Source: J054 sp964613615
GTDB lineage: Bacteria > Pseudomonadota > Gammaproteobacteria > Steroidobacterales > GCA-2729495
Direction: 5' to 3'
NCBI GenBank assembly: GCA_964613615.1
Contig: CAZTIB010000064.1
Span: 1-9,576, forward strand
Length of the DNA: 9,576 nucleotides
In this document: positions 1-7,114 of the stretch, piece after piece
Layout of the letters: each line of letters begins with the position of its first letter
How positions within the stretch are numbered: the stretch's first letter is position 1
Notes under the pieces: generated by a model
Seen by the model: only the letters and a program-made list of their open reading frames with translations
Database searches by the model: none
What the model was told of the DNA's origin: nothing
Program-made: the position numbers and the translations under genes

Positions 1-402
1 CGGATCGTCCCAGTTCTGCGCGATCCAGCGCACGCGGGTGCCCACGCCCCACCGGCTGCTGCGGGCTCGTGGACTGTGCTGCCCGAGTCGGCGTCGGCGC
101 AGCGCCGCAAGTACCGTGCGATTCTCGAGTTGCCCGTCCACGAATGCCCGCAGCACCGGGTTGCTGAGTCTCGCCCGCGCGGCCTCGTACTGGCGCGCCA
201 CCTGGTCGTCGACACGGGCCACCGCTTCACGGTCCCACGCGAGCAGCGGTGCGGCCACGTAAAGCTGTTCGTGATCATCTTTATCCAGCAGGTTGAGCCG
301 CGCATCGAGCCGCTGCCGGTTAATGGGCAAACGATCCGCGATAGTGAAGTCGGGCAGCTGGGGCAGGCTAGCCCATAGCGTGTAGTAGCGCCTGACCTTC
401 AT
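1..402 (-). CDS. DUF2764-like protein of V-ATPase operon (partial, N-terminal 134 residues)
   Basis: The reading frame begins with ATG at 402 and stays open to the window edge, so the C-terminus is missing. The ATG overlaps the ntpE stop in an ATGA arrangement, and GAAGG lies 6 nt upstream (409-413), so translation is probably coupled. The N-terminus (MKVRRYYTLWASLPQLPDF) resembles the 'YYxLxASLPxL' opening that I recall for DUF2764 proteins, which in Bacteroidetes-type V-ATPase operons lie between E and A. Residues about 30-130 are Arg- and Leu-rich with no membrane segment, so a soluble, mostly helical protein is expected. Its exact role is unknown to me; a part in the stalk or in assembly, perhaps as a subunit C/d counterpart, is inference from gene position only. 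Confidence 0.72.
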   Translation of the reverse strand, partial: MKVRRYYTLWASLPQLPDFTIADRLPINRQRLDARLNLLDKDDHEQLYVAAPLLAWDREAVARVDDQVARQYEAARARLSNPVLRAFVDGQLENRTVLAALRRRRLGQHSPRARSSRWGVGTRVRWIAQNWDDP

Positions 403-1070
403 TCCACGCCTTCGGTGATGGCCCGGTAACGCGGCAGGAGTTGCGACAGCAGCAGTTCGGAAATGGCTTTCTCCGACAGGTCCACCTCCACATCTTCGCC
501 GACCAGCTCAACCCGAACGCCGCGATGCTCGTCGTCCGCAGGCACCAGCTCGATGCCCTTGCGCAGCATGTCGGCGGAGATGCCGAGCGTGACCTCGCGC
601 GCCACGTCCTTCGCCTTCTGCCGGGCACTCTTGTCTTCTTCGCCGCTGAGGCTGGCCGACACCAGGATTCGGGCCTCTTTGTCCTTGATGAACTCCTTGG
701 CCGCGTGACCGGCGAGCACCAGCACGACAGTCCGGATGAACTCGCTGTCGAGAGTGGACTCGCTGACCAGGCGCCGCACGTGACGCTCGAAACCGTCCGT
801 GACCCGCGTGCGGAGCTCCAGGATCGTGTCCCGCTCGGCCATGTGCAGGGCTTCCATGGCCGCAGTCTTCTCGGCTTCGATTTCAGCGCTGGCGCTGGCA
901 CGCATCGCCTCGACTTCTTTCCTGGCAGCTTCCAGGGTGCGGGCCGCTTCACGCCGGGCTTCGCTGAGCACCCTTTCGGCTTCTTCACGCCCGGCCTGAA
1001 CGCCCTGGTCCCTGATCCGTGAAATCAGCGACTCCACGCCTGACGATGTCTGAGTTGCTTCGTTCGCCAT
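399..1070 (-). CDS. ntpE: V-type ATPase subunit E (peripheral stalk)
   Basis: A 223-residue soluble protein. Residues about 15-85 form a long charged helix rich in Ala, Glu and Arg, as expected for the coiled coil that E makes with its stalk partner. A globular C-terminal half follows (about 100-223), the part that binds the head in this family. The length is close to the usual 190-230. I chose ATG at 1070 because GGAGG (1077-1081) lies 6 nt upstream; a TTG at 1076 is in frame but too close to that site. The ntpK stop is 2 nt upstream, and the stop codon overlaps the next start. No separate G/H stalk partner is seen here. Identification rests on architecture plus operon context, because E is poorly conserved. 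Confidence 0.85.
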   Translation of the reverse strand: MANEATQTSSGVESLISRIRDQGVQAGREEAERVLSEARREAARTLEAARKEVEAMRASASAEIEAEKTAAMEALHMAERDTILELRTRVTDGFERHVRRLVSESTLDSEFIRTVVLVLAGHAAKEFIKDKEARILVSASLSGEEDKSARQKAKDVAREVTLGISADMLRKGIELVPADDEHRGVRVELVGEDVEVDLSEKAISELLLSQLLPRYRAITEGVE

Positions 1071-1072
1071 GA

Positions 1073-1531
1073 TCAACCTCCACCGGCACCCGGCAGGCTA
1101 GCAGACAGTACCAGTGCAAAGACGAAGACGAATACTGCAAAGCCCTCTACGACCGCTGCAGGCGCCAGTGAAATACCGAATATCTCGGGCTTGTTCTTCG
1201 ATGCATTGATGGCGGCGGCGCAGGTGCCACCCTGGGCCATCGCACTCAACAGCAACGCGATGCCGGTCAGCAGCCCCAGCGCGAGAATGCCGGGGGAGTT
1301 TTCGATCGTGACTTCCCGGTTCAGTGTCAGCGTGACCACGATGCCGTAAATGACCTGGGAGGATGGCATGGCCGATACGCCCACATAGCGGCCGTAGCCG
1401 CTTTCCGTTTCGAGCAGGGCGCCTGCCGCAGCCTGCCCGGCGTTGCCACAGCCGATGGTGCTGCCCATGGCGCCGAAGGCGAGGGGCGCGAAAATTCCTA
1501 TCCAGCCCAGTGTCAGGATGATTGCGTCCAA
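1073..1531 (-). CDS. ntpK: V-type ATPase subunit K (membrane rotor ring, proteolipid)
   Basis: A 152-residue, very hydrophobic protein with four predicted membrane helices (about 5-27, 50-72, 80-103, 121-145), i.e. two fused hairpins as in Enterococcus hirae NtpK (156 aa). The ion-carrying Glu is E129 in the last helix (AAVVEGFAVF). Other residues match the NtpK sodium ligands by position: S58 and Q59 in PSSQ (Thr64 and Gln65 in NtpK) and Q100 in AQGG (Gln110). Only the second hairpin has a carboxylate, as in NtpK. The start is TTG at 1531, preceded 7 nt away by AAGGAGG (1539-1545); no ATG is near enough. The first 19 nt overlap the end of ntpI. Sodium rather than proton transport is inferred from the ligand set. 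Confidence 0.93.
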   Translation of the reverse strand: MDAIILTLGWIGIFAPLAFGAMGSTIGCGNAGQAAAGALLETESGYGRYVGVSAMPSSQVIYGIVVTLTLNREVTIENSPGILALGLLTGIALLLSAMAQGGTCAAAINASKNKPEIFGISLAPAAVVEGFAVFVFVFALVLSASLPGAGGG

Positions 1532-3303
1532 GGTCGCCCCTCCTTCCTGTTGAATGGTTGATAGAGGTATCCCTCTTCGGTAACACCCCAGTTGAAGAAT
1601 TCGATCACGTTCAGTCGCAGCCCGTGGACCACTGCGCTCATCAGGCCCAGCAAAAAGTTCAGTGTGTGACCGATGATCAGCACCAGACCGGCAACCAGCA
1701 CGCCAAGGCCCGTCTCCTGCGCCCGTGCTTCGGCGGCCATGTCGTTGAAGGCAGCGGCGAGGGAAGCGGTCGCGAGACCCAGGGCGAAGAGTCGCAAATA
1801 GCTCATCACATCGCCGAAGGCGTTGGTGAGCCTGGTGATTGACAACAAACCGTTCAGCACGCGGTTGACCGTTGATTTGCCAGCGCCGGTAAAGGTCACG
1901 ACCAGCAACAGGCCGAGCGACATGAGCCCGATGCAGATTCTCGCCACGGTGTTGTGCTCGCTCTGCAGAGCGAGGTAAAGGATCAGGCCGCTGAGCACGA
2001 TGAAGGCCCAGCCGAAGGGTGCCAGGGCCGCGGAAGTGCGGCGCAGCCGCCAGGCTTCAGCGAGGTTGGCCACCGCAATGTGGATAGCGCCGACACCAAT
2101 GGAAAACAGCATCATGGTCGGCGCGTCGTACAGATCGAAGATCTGCACGTGGCCGAGCAGGGAGCTCCGATCCGGCGCCACCCCGAAGTAGCTGCCTACC
2201 ATGGCCCCGTAGACCAGCGTAGAGCCGACTAGACAAGCCAGCAGTATGCGAAAGCGCCGGCCGAAATCACCGCCGCCCATTTTCCTCCAGTACAGCGCGC
2301 CGATCAGGCCGAGCACTGCGCCGTAGCCGACGTCCGCCATGATCATCGCGAAAAAGATGCTGAAGGAAATGAACACCGCGATGGACGGATCCCAGGTCCA
2401 GTAGCTTGGGGTCATATAAAAGGTGACGAGGTCCTGGCCGCCCGCCACCACAGCTTCGTTCTTGAGCAGCGTCGGCGGGTTTTCATCACGCGCCGGCACC
2501 CGGACGTCGATGACCAGGCCATGGTGATCGGCGTAGTCGTACAGCTCGTCGATTCGCTCCTTTGGCGCCCATGCCGACAACGCGAACACGGGCTCTTCGT
2601 CACGGGTCAGATCCGAGGCGTGCTCGAGCGCAGCGCGGTCCTCGAGACGGTCCAGGCTGGAGGCAAAGGCCAGGCACCAGCGGGTCAGGCTGTTGCGCTC
2701 GGCTTCCGCATCCTCGATAGCCAGTTCGACCGCATCGAGGCGATTCCTGAGCTCACTGAGAGGTTTGGCACCGGCATGGGTGCGCCTGACGGGCATGCCC
2801 TCGGGCTCTTCCTGTGAAATCACTACGACGTAGCAGTAGCGGGCGTCGCGGTGGACCACCTCCCAGCACAAGCCCGTCTCCGCCACCTCGCGCAGCCGGT
2901 AGTTCGGCACCAGGTAGAACCAGAGGCGGAGGAAATTGAGACCTTCCCGGGCTGGGAACTGGAAGTCGCCCCACGGTTCCAGGTCCTTGATGCGCTTGAC
3001 CAGGAAGTCTCGTTCATCCTGCAGATCCTGCAGACGGCGTTGCAGTTCGAGGGCTTGCTGCTCGACTTCTACAGCCTGGAAGCCCGATGTGTCGCGGGCC
3101 TGCCGGCGCTTCTGTGGGCACTCGAGCAAAAAACGCAGTGCTTCCCGGGCCTGTTGCGACGACCCGTGTCCGGCCCGCGCGGCGGCACCCTCCCCCAGGG
3201 GGATCAGGTGCAGGCAGCCGAGCGTCTGCAACTCGTCCAGCACTTTGTGCTTGTCCCCGATGTGCCCGAGCAGGGTCACCTTGCGCAGCCGCAGGATGCT
3301 CAT
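1513..3303 (-). CDS. ntpI: V-type ATPase subunit I (membrane stator, a-subunit homologue)
   Basis: A 596-residue protein in two halves. Residues 1-300 are cytoplasmic, with helical coiled-coil stretches around 75-110 and 180-225, and would attach the peripheral stalks. Residues about 305-575 hold seven to eight hydrophobic helices that form the ion half-channels next to the K ring. The family hallmark SYLRLFALGLA lies at 501-511; R504 is the conserved arginine that faces the rotor glutamate. A second conserved region, from GHTLNF to VIEFFNWG, lies at about 545-573. Length is slightly below the usual 600-660. ATG at 3303 overlaps the ntpD stop (ATGA) and has GGAGG 7 nt upstream (3311-3315). 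Its 3' end contains the ribosome-binding site of ntpK. Confidence 0.95.
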   Translation of the reverse strand: MSILRLRKVTLLGHIGDKHKVLDELQTLGCLHLIPLGEGAAARAGHGSSQQAREALRFLLECPQKRRQARDTSGFQAVEVEQQALELQRRLQDLQDERDFLVKRIKDLEPWGDFQFPAREGLNFLRLWFYLVPNYRLREVAETGLCWEVVHRDARYCYVVVISQEEPEGMPVRRTHAGAKPLSELRNRLDAVELAIEDAEAERNSLTRWCLAFASSLDRLEDRAALEHASDLTRDEEPVFALSAWAPKERIDELYDYADHHGLVIDVRVPARDENPPTLLKNEAVVAGGQDLVTFYMTPSYWTWDPSIAVFISFSIFFAMIMADVGYGAVLGLIGALYWRKMGGGDFGRRFRILLACLVGSTLVYGAMVGSYFGVAPDRSSLLGHVQIFDLYDAPTMMLFSIGVGAIHIAVANLAEAWRLRRTSAALAPFGWAFIVLSGLILYLALQSEHNTVARICIGLMSLGLLLVVTFTGAGKSTVNRVLNGLLSITRLTNAFGDVMSYLRLFALGLATASLAAAFNDMAAEARAQETGLGVLVAGLVLIIGHTLNFLLGLMSAVVHGLRLNVIEFFNWGVTEEGYLYQPFNRKEGRPWTQSS

Positions 3304-3929
3304 TCGGCTGCCTCCGATTCCAGCCAGCTGGCCCGGTCGAGCAGACCCTTGCGCTTGGCGAGTTTCGAGCGAATCACCGCATCCCGCTCGAGGTCGCCGA
3401 GAAACACCTGGATCTTCTTGATGTTCCGCTTGGCGTTGGGAATCAGGATGCGGTCGAACAGGTTGACGCGCTGCGTGACCCGGCGCACGGCGTATTCCAG
3501 GGTTTGGACCCGCTTTGCAGCGACCGTGGTTTTGAGCCGCAGCTCGATGACTTCCTGCAGCCGCGTGATCAGCTCATCCACCCACGCAGGTGTGCTGATG
3601 AACGAGTACTCGGCCACGTCGTAGTCCACGCGCGCGAGCACGGGCAGTTTGACTCCTACGATGTTCTCGGTGCCCAGCTCGACGTGTTGCAGCTTCACCA
3701 GCCCGCGCAGGTCGATGTTGGGGTTCGCGACCATTGGCAGCTTCTGCCCGACGTCGGTTTCGTATTGTTGCGCTGCCGCCTGCGTCTCCCGGTGAGCCCT
3801 TCGAGCCTTCTCACTCTCGACGGTCAACTGCCGCCGCTTCAGATCCAGCGACGGCAGCAGTCGCTCGTAGAGCTTCAGCTGCTGGCGTTCCCTGGCCAGC
3901 GCGGCCTTGCTGAGGCGTAGTTTGGCCAT
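3300..3929 (-). CDS. ntpD: V-type ATPase subunit D (central rotor shaft)
   Basis: A 209-residue protein of normal family length. It opens with the characteristic MAKLRLSK and closes with the conserved region around 'RVNLFDRILIPNAKRNIKKI' (about 155-175), the C-terminal helix of the shaft. The two terminal parts are long helices that pair as the coiled-coil axle inside the A3B3 head and transmit torque to the membrane ring; the middle part (about 60-115) carries a less helical segment. The gene starts 6 nt after the ntpB stop and ends in a 4-nt overlap with ntpI. No strong ribosome-binding site precedes the ATG, so coupling to ntpB translation is likely. No F subunit, the usual partner of D, is found in the window. 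Confidence 0.95.
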   Translation of the reverse strand: MAKLRLSKAALARERQQLKLYERLLPSLDLKRRQLTVESEKARRAHRETQAAAQQYETDVGQKLPMVANPNIDLRGLVKLQHVELGTENIVGVKLPVLARVDYDVAEYSFISTPAWVDELITRLQEVIELRLKTTVAAKRVQTLEYAVRRVTQRVNLFDRILIPNAKRNIKKIQVFLGDLERDAVIRSKLAKRKGLLDRASWLESEAAE

Positions 3930-3935
3930 ATCCCG

Positions 3936-5270
3936 CTAGGCTGCCTCTTCATCCATTCTGCGGGGCCAGTACTTGTCGATGAGTTCCTGTTTCATCAACA
4001 GCTCCTCGGGCTCGAAGCACTGGGCCAGGGTTTTCCAGCAGAGATCCAGTGCGTCGTTCAGCCCCAGGGACACGTTGATGTCCATGAAGCGTTCGCGGAA
4101 CAGTTCGTTGAACTTCAACAGCTTTTCGTCGAAGGGCGACAGTTCGAAGGCCATCGCCTGTTTCTGCAGGGCTTCCTGCCCGCCAGCGTAGAAGCGGATC
4201 ATCGTGTTCATGATCTGGCCGTGATCTTCGCGCGTGGTCTTGCCGATCACGCGTTGCTTCAGCCGTGACAGGGACCCGAACGGGTCGATGACGCTGTCGT
4301 GCAGGTAGAACTGTCCCTCGGTGATATAGCCGGTGTTGTCCGGCACCGGGTGGGTCACGTCGTCGCCCGGCATGGTCGTCACGGTAAGAATCGTCACCGA
4401 GCCGGCACCGTCGAAATCGCAGGCCTTCTCGTAACGGCGGGCGAGCTGCGTGTAGAGGTCACCCATATAGCCGCGAGTGGCAGGAATTCGTTCCTGCGCG
4501 ACGCCGACTTCCTTCATCGCGTCGGCGTAGGCCGTCATGTCCGTCAGCAGCACCAGCACGCGCTTGTGTTGTTCGACCGCGAAACGCTCGGCCACCGCCA
4601 GCGCCATGTCCGGAATCAGCAGGCGCTCCACGATGGGGTCGGAGGCCTGGTTCACGAACATCACGGTGCGGTGAAAGATGCCATTGTCCTCAAAGGCCGT
4701 ACGAAAAAAATGGAAGTCGTCGAAGATCATGCCCATGCCGCCAAACACGACGATGTCCGCATCGGCCTGGAAACCGATGCGGGCCAGCAGTGGGTTATAA
4801 GGTTCGCCGGCTACCGAGAAGATCGGGATCTTCTGACTCTCGACCAGGCAGTTGAACAGGTCGATCATCGGTACTTCGGTCTCGATCATTCGCGAGGGCA
4901 CCAGCCGTTTGACGGGGTTTACCGTCGGGCCACCCACAGGAATGCGCTCTTCGCCTGACAGGTCGGGTTTACCGTCGATGGTTTCCCCGGAGCCCCTGAA
5001 AATCCGCCCCAGCATGTTCTGCGAAAACACGACCTGCTGGGGATGGCCAAGGAAGCGCACCTTGGCGCGGGTCGAGATGCCCTTGCCACCAGCGTAGACC
5101 TGCAAGCTGACGATGTCGCCGTCGAGCCCGGCCACTTCCGCCGTGGACACGGCGCCGTCGGTGTTCTCGACAATGGCCAGGTCACCCAGCGCGACGTCGC
5201 GCGCCCTGACCTTGATCATGTCCCCGACAATCTCGAGGACGCGGGTGTGGCGGACGATGTTTTCCAGCAT
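3936..5270 (-). CDS. ntpB: V-type ATPase subunit B (non-catalytic head subunit)
   Basis: A 444-residue nucleotide-binding-fold protein that alternates with subunit A in the head. The beta-barrel is at about 1-75. The P-loop position (152-166, FSVAGEPYNPLLARI) lacks the GxxxxGKT of a catalytic subunit, as expected for B. Conserved B features are VERLLIPDMALAVAERFA (214-231), LLTDMTAYADAMKE (241-254), DNTGYITEGQ (311-320) and SLSRLKQ (333-339). The closest remembered relatives are the Bacteroidetes and spirochaete B subunits. I prefer ATG at 5270 because it matches family length; an in-frame GTG at 5303 has a GAGAAGG element 4 nt upstream and would add 11 residues. B is the first gene of the unit here, whereas A normally precedes it; no A gene lies upstream. 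Confidence 0.95.
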   Translation of the reverse strand: MLENIVRHTRVLEIVGDMIKVRARDVALGDLAIVENTDGAVSTAEVAGLDGDIVSLQVYAGGKGISTRAKVRFLGHPQQVVFSQNMLGRIFRGSGETIDGKPDLSGEERIPVGGPTVNPVKRLVPSRMIETEVPMIDLFNCLVESQKIPIFSVAGEPYNPLLARIGFQADADIVVFGGMGMIFDDFHFFRTAFEDNGIFHRTVMFVNQASDPIVERLLIPDMALAVAERFAVEQHKRVLVLLTDMTAYADAMKEVGVAQERIPATRGYMGDLYTQLARRYEKACDFDGAGSVTILTVTTMPGDDVTHPVPDNTGYITEGQFYLHDSVIDPFGSLSRLKQRVIGKTTREDHGQIMNTMIRFYAGGQEALQKQAMAFELSPFDEKLLKFNELFRERFMDINVSLGLNDALDLCWKTLAQCFEPEELLMKQELIDKYWPRRMDEEAA

Positions 5271-5303
5271 GAGTTGACGCCCGCGGCTGCTGCCTGCAGG
5301 CAC

Positions 5304-5553
5304 GCCGCCTTCTCGTTTTTAGCCTTCCCGTTGACCGCGCATCAGCGGGATCTCGCCGTCGCGCACCAGCCGCGCCGGCGCGCCAATCAAGTCTCTACCA
5401 GCCGGGTCCCGCTCGCAAGTCCCATGGCAGAACCCGCCACAGGATGCTGCCAGGCGACCGAATAACCGCGGCCGCTGACTGGATGGCTTCGGGCGATGGT
5501 GGTCTATGATGGACCAGTCGGGGCGGCGCTTGGGTCCGGCAGGAAAAAGCAGC
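5304..5553. other. Gap between flavoprotein gene and ntpB
   Basis: This 250-bp stretch separates two minus-strand genes and must hold the ntpB promoter if the ATPase operon is transcribed separately. I see no convincing -10/-35 pair and no clear stem-plus-U terminator. A short inverted repeat, TGGTC-N7-GACCA, lies at 5500-5516. The part nearest ntpB contains the coding-like stretch listed separately. Confidence 0.5.
5319..5417 (-). other. Coding-like fragment directly upstream of ntpB, no usable start
   Basis: The last ~30 codons of this open frame read as plausible protein with G/C-rich third positions (about 24 of them spell LIGAPARLVRDGEIPLMRG and a few more residues). They end in TAA at 5319-5321, 15 nt before the alternative GTG start of ntpB. 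Further upstream the same frame is only an antisense shadow of the flavoprotein gene, and there is no ATG with a ribosome-binding site. It could be the 3' remnant of a lost gene, possibly the A subunit that usually precedes B, or chance. I do not recognise the family. Confidence 0.2.
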
Positions 5554-6867
5554 TCAGGCAGTGCCGAACTTGGTCTCGACCTCGATGCCGATGCCGCGCA
5601 GAAACGCGCTCGGGAGAATGCCGCCGGCATTAATGATGACTGCGTCGTTGCGCAGCCGCAGTTCCTGCTCCGCATGCACCAGCTGCACGTGCTGGGCCTC
5701 AATCTGCGCAACCTGGGACTGCGTGACCACCTGCAGGCGGCCGGCCGCGGCCGCGGCCTCCACGCGCTCGCGATTCTTTTGCTTCGCGCGGGTAAAGGCA
5801 GGGGAGCGATACGACAGGGTCACGTTACTGTCGGCCAAGTCGGCGATGGAGCAGGCGGCCTCCAGGGCGCTGTCGCCGCCGCCCACCACCAGCACGTGCT
5901 GGCCGATGTACTGCTCCGGGTCGATCAACCGATAGGCCACCTTCGACAGCTCTTCGCCGGGTACCTCGAGTTTGCGGGGCGTACCACGGCGGCCGATCGC
6001 CAGCAGCACCTGTTTGGCGCGGTACTCGCGCGCTGTCGTGCGCACGATAAAGCCAGCGGGCTCACGGGCGATGGTCTCGACGCGCTCGTGGTAATTGATC
6101 TGGACGCCGGTGTCCCGCTCCACCGAGGCCAGGTACTCGATCAGTTTTTCCTTGCTGGTTTCGCGAAAGCGGAAGTCACCCACGATGGGTAACCGGGCGG
6201 GCGCCGTCATCACCAGCTTGCCGCGGGGAAAGTGGGCGACAGTGCCGCCGAGGGTTTCCTGTTCAATGGTGGCAAAGCGAAGGCCCTTTTCCAGCGCGGC
6301 CAGGGAGGCGGAAAAGCCGGCGGGCCCCGCGCCCACGATCAGCAAATCGAGCTGCTCCGGATCATCGGCGCGCGCGGCTCGCTCGATGGACTCTACCGCC
6401 TGTTGACCCTGATTGATCGCGTTGCGGATCAGCCCCATGCCACCGAGCTCGCCGGCGATGTACATGCCGGGCACGTTGGTTTGAAAATCAGGACGGACGT
6501 GCGGGATGTCGATGCCCCGACGCTCCGTGCCGAATACCAGGGTAATCGCGTCTACCGGGCAGGCTTCCAGGCACGCGCCATGGCCGATGCAGTCCGTCGG
6601 CCCGATCAGGGAGGCCTTGCCGTGCACCAGGCCGAGCACGCGGTGGCCCGGCATTTCAGGGCAGGCATTCACACACGCGGCGCAGCCAACGCACTTGTTC
6701 GGGTCGATCAGCGGATGCAGCGACGGCGGTTCCGTGAGGCCGGCAGCTGTTGCGTCCGCCAGCACGGCAAGACTGTGCGCGTGGTGACGGCGCTGGCGTC
6801 GGACGTACCAGCCGAAGATCAACGCGAACGGCGCGAAGTAGATGGCAAGGATGAGGCTTTGGCTCAT
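5554..6867 (-). CDS. Membrane-anchored Fe-S flavoprotein, NAD(P)H-type oxidoreductase (thioredoxin-reductase fold, permuted)
   Basis: A 437-residue protein. One N-terminal membrane helix (4-21) is followed by a basic stretch (YVRRQRRHH), placing the rest in the cytoplasm. A ferredoxin-like domain follows: C59, C62, C65, C69 (canonical) and C93, H96, C99, C103, where His replaces the second cysteine. Next comes a segment typical of the C-terminus of this flavoprotein fold (TNVPGMYIAGE, 130-140), then the FAD motif GAGPAG (179-184) and the NAD(P) motif GGGDSA (329-334). There is no CXXC between the last two, so it is not a thiol-disulfide reductase. The protein ends where the moved segment would normally start. 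Likely role: passing electrons between NAD(P)H and a membrane partner. TAA five codons upstream makes ATG at 6867 the only long start; no good ribosome-binding site is seen. Confidence 0.85.
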   Translation of the reverse strand: MSQSLILAIYFAPFALIFGWYVRRQRRHHAHSLAVLADATAAGLTEPPSLHPLIDPNKCVGCAACVNACPEMPGHRVLGLVHGKASLIGPTDCIGHGACLEACPVDAITLVFGTERRGIDIPHVRPDFQTNVPGMYIAGELGGMGLIRNAINQGQQAVESIERAARADDPEQLDLLIVGAGPAGFSASLAALEKGLRFATIEQETLGGTVAHFPRGKLVMTAPARLPIVGDFRFRETSKEKLIEYLASVERDTGVQINYHERVETIAREPAGFIVRTTAREYRAKQVLLAIGRRGTPRKLEVPGEELSKVAYRLIDPEQYIGQHVLVVGGGDSALEAACSIADLADSNVTLSYRSPAFTRAKQKNRERVEAAAAAGRLQVVTQSQVAQIEAQHVQLVHAEQELRLRNDAVIINAGGILPSAFLRGIGIEVETKFGTA

Positions 6868-6935
6868 TTTGTGACGGGGTTAGGCATGACCATGCGAGTT
6901 AGCCGCGATTCTGTGGTCTGGAGGGAGCCGGCGGT

Positions 6936-6949
6936 GTGACCAGGGTCAC
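6936..6949. promoter_or_regulatory. Perfect inverted repeat, possible operator
   Basis: GTGACC-AG-GGTCAC: two 6-bp arms match perfectly around a 2-bp centre. It is about 70 bp upstream of the flavoprotein start, a suitable place for a dimeric regulator. I cannot assign it to a named regulator, and a 12-bp palindrome can arise by chance. Confidence 0.3.
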
Positions 6950-7027
6950 GGGTGCGCAACCTGAACGCGGCGGCGGGCTGTCCTTTTCACATAAGACCGG
7001 GACCAAGTCGCGCTATATGTTCCGTAT

Positions 7028-7046
7028 TTGTGATATATAAGCACAA
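7028..7046. promoter_or_regulatory. TTGTG-N9-CACAA inverted repeat in AT-rich promoter core
   Basis: Five-base arms flank an AT-rich 9-bp centre, 19 bp overall. The layout loosely recalls CRP/FNR-family sites but matches neither consensus (TGTGA-N6-TCACA or TTGAT-N4-ATCAA). It overlaps the proposed -35 region of the plus-strand unit, where a bound regulator could act on either promoter. Confidence 0.3.
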
Positions 7047-7114
7047 TAACGCGATAATAAGCGAGCCCGGTTAGGGACGAACGGGTGGCCTTTGCGCCGA
7101 GGGAGGACATGGGA

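Larger units (their letters stand above)
6868..7114. promoter_or_regulatory. Divergent regulatory region between flavoprotein and membrane cytochrome genes
   Basis: The two arms of the electron-transfer module diverge from this 247-bp region. Most of it is GC-rich, but about 7011-7065 is strikingly AT-rich and is the natural place for both promoters. On the plus strand a GATAAT -10-like hexamer lies at 7053-7058, with TTGTGA at 7028-7033 as a weak -35 candidate (19-nt spacer, longer than ideal). Two inverted repeats (6936-6949 and 7028-7046) are listed separately. Promoter assignments are by eye only. Confidence 0.45.

Noticed and set aside
441..1022. 193-residue open frame on the plus strand
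   Set aside because: Antisense shadow of ntpE, with no start signal or recognisable family.
2851..3624. 257-residue open frame on the plus strand
   Set aside because: Antisense to ntpI and ntpD, both firmly identified; it crosses their junction and shows no domain.
5319..5711. 130-residue minus-strand frame as an intact gene upstream of ntpB
   Set aside because: Most of it overlaps the flavoprotein gene in another frame and reads as low-complexity Arg/Ser/Cys sequence; only the last ~30 codons look coding.
5506..6192. 228-residue open frame on the plus strand
   Set aside because: Antisense to the flavoprotein gene, which has clear motifs; GC-rich DNA commonly leaves such shadow frames open.
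7085..7114. GTG at 7085 or ATG at 7109 as start of the membrane protein
   Set aside because: GTG lacks a clear ribosome-binding site and ATG 7109 is 1 nt from GGGAGGA; ATG 7115 has ideal spacing.
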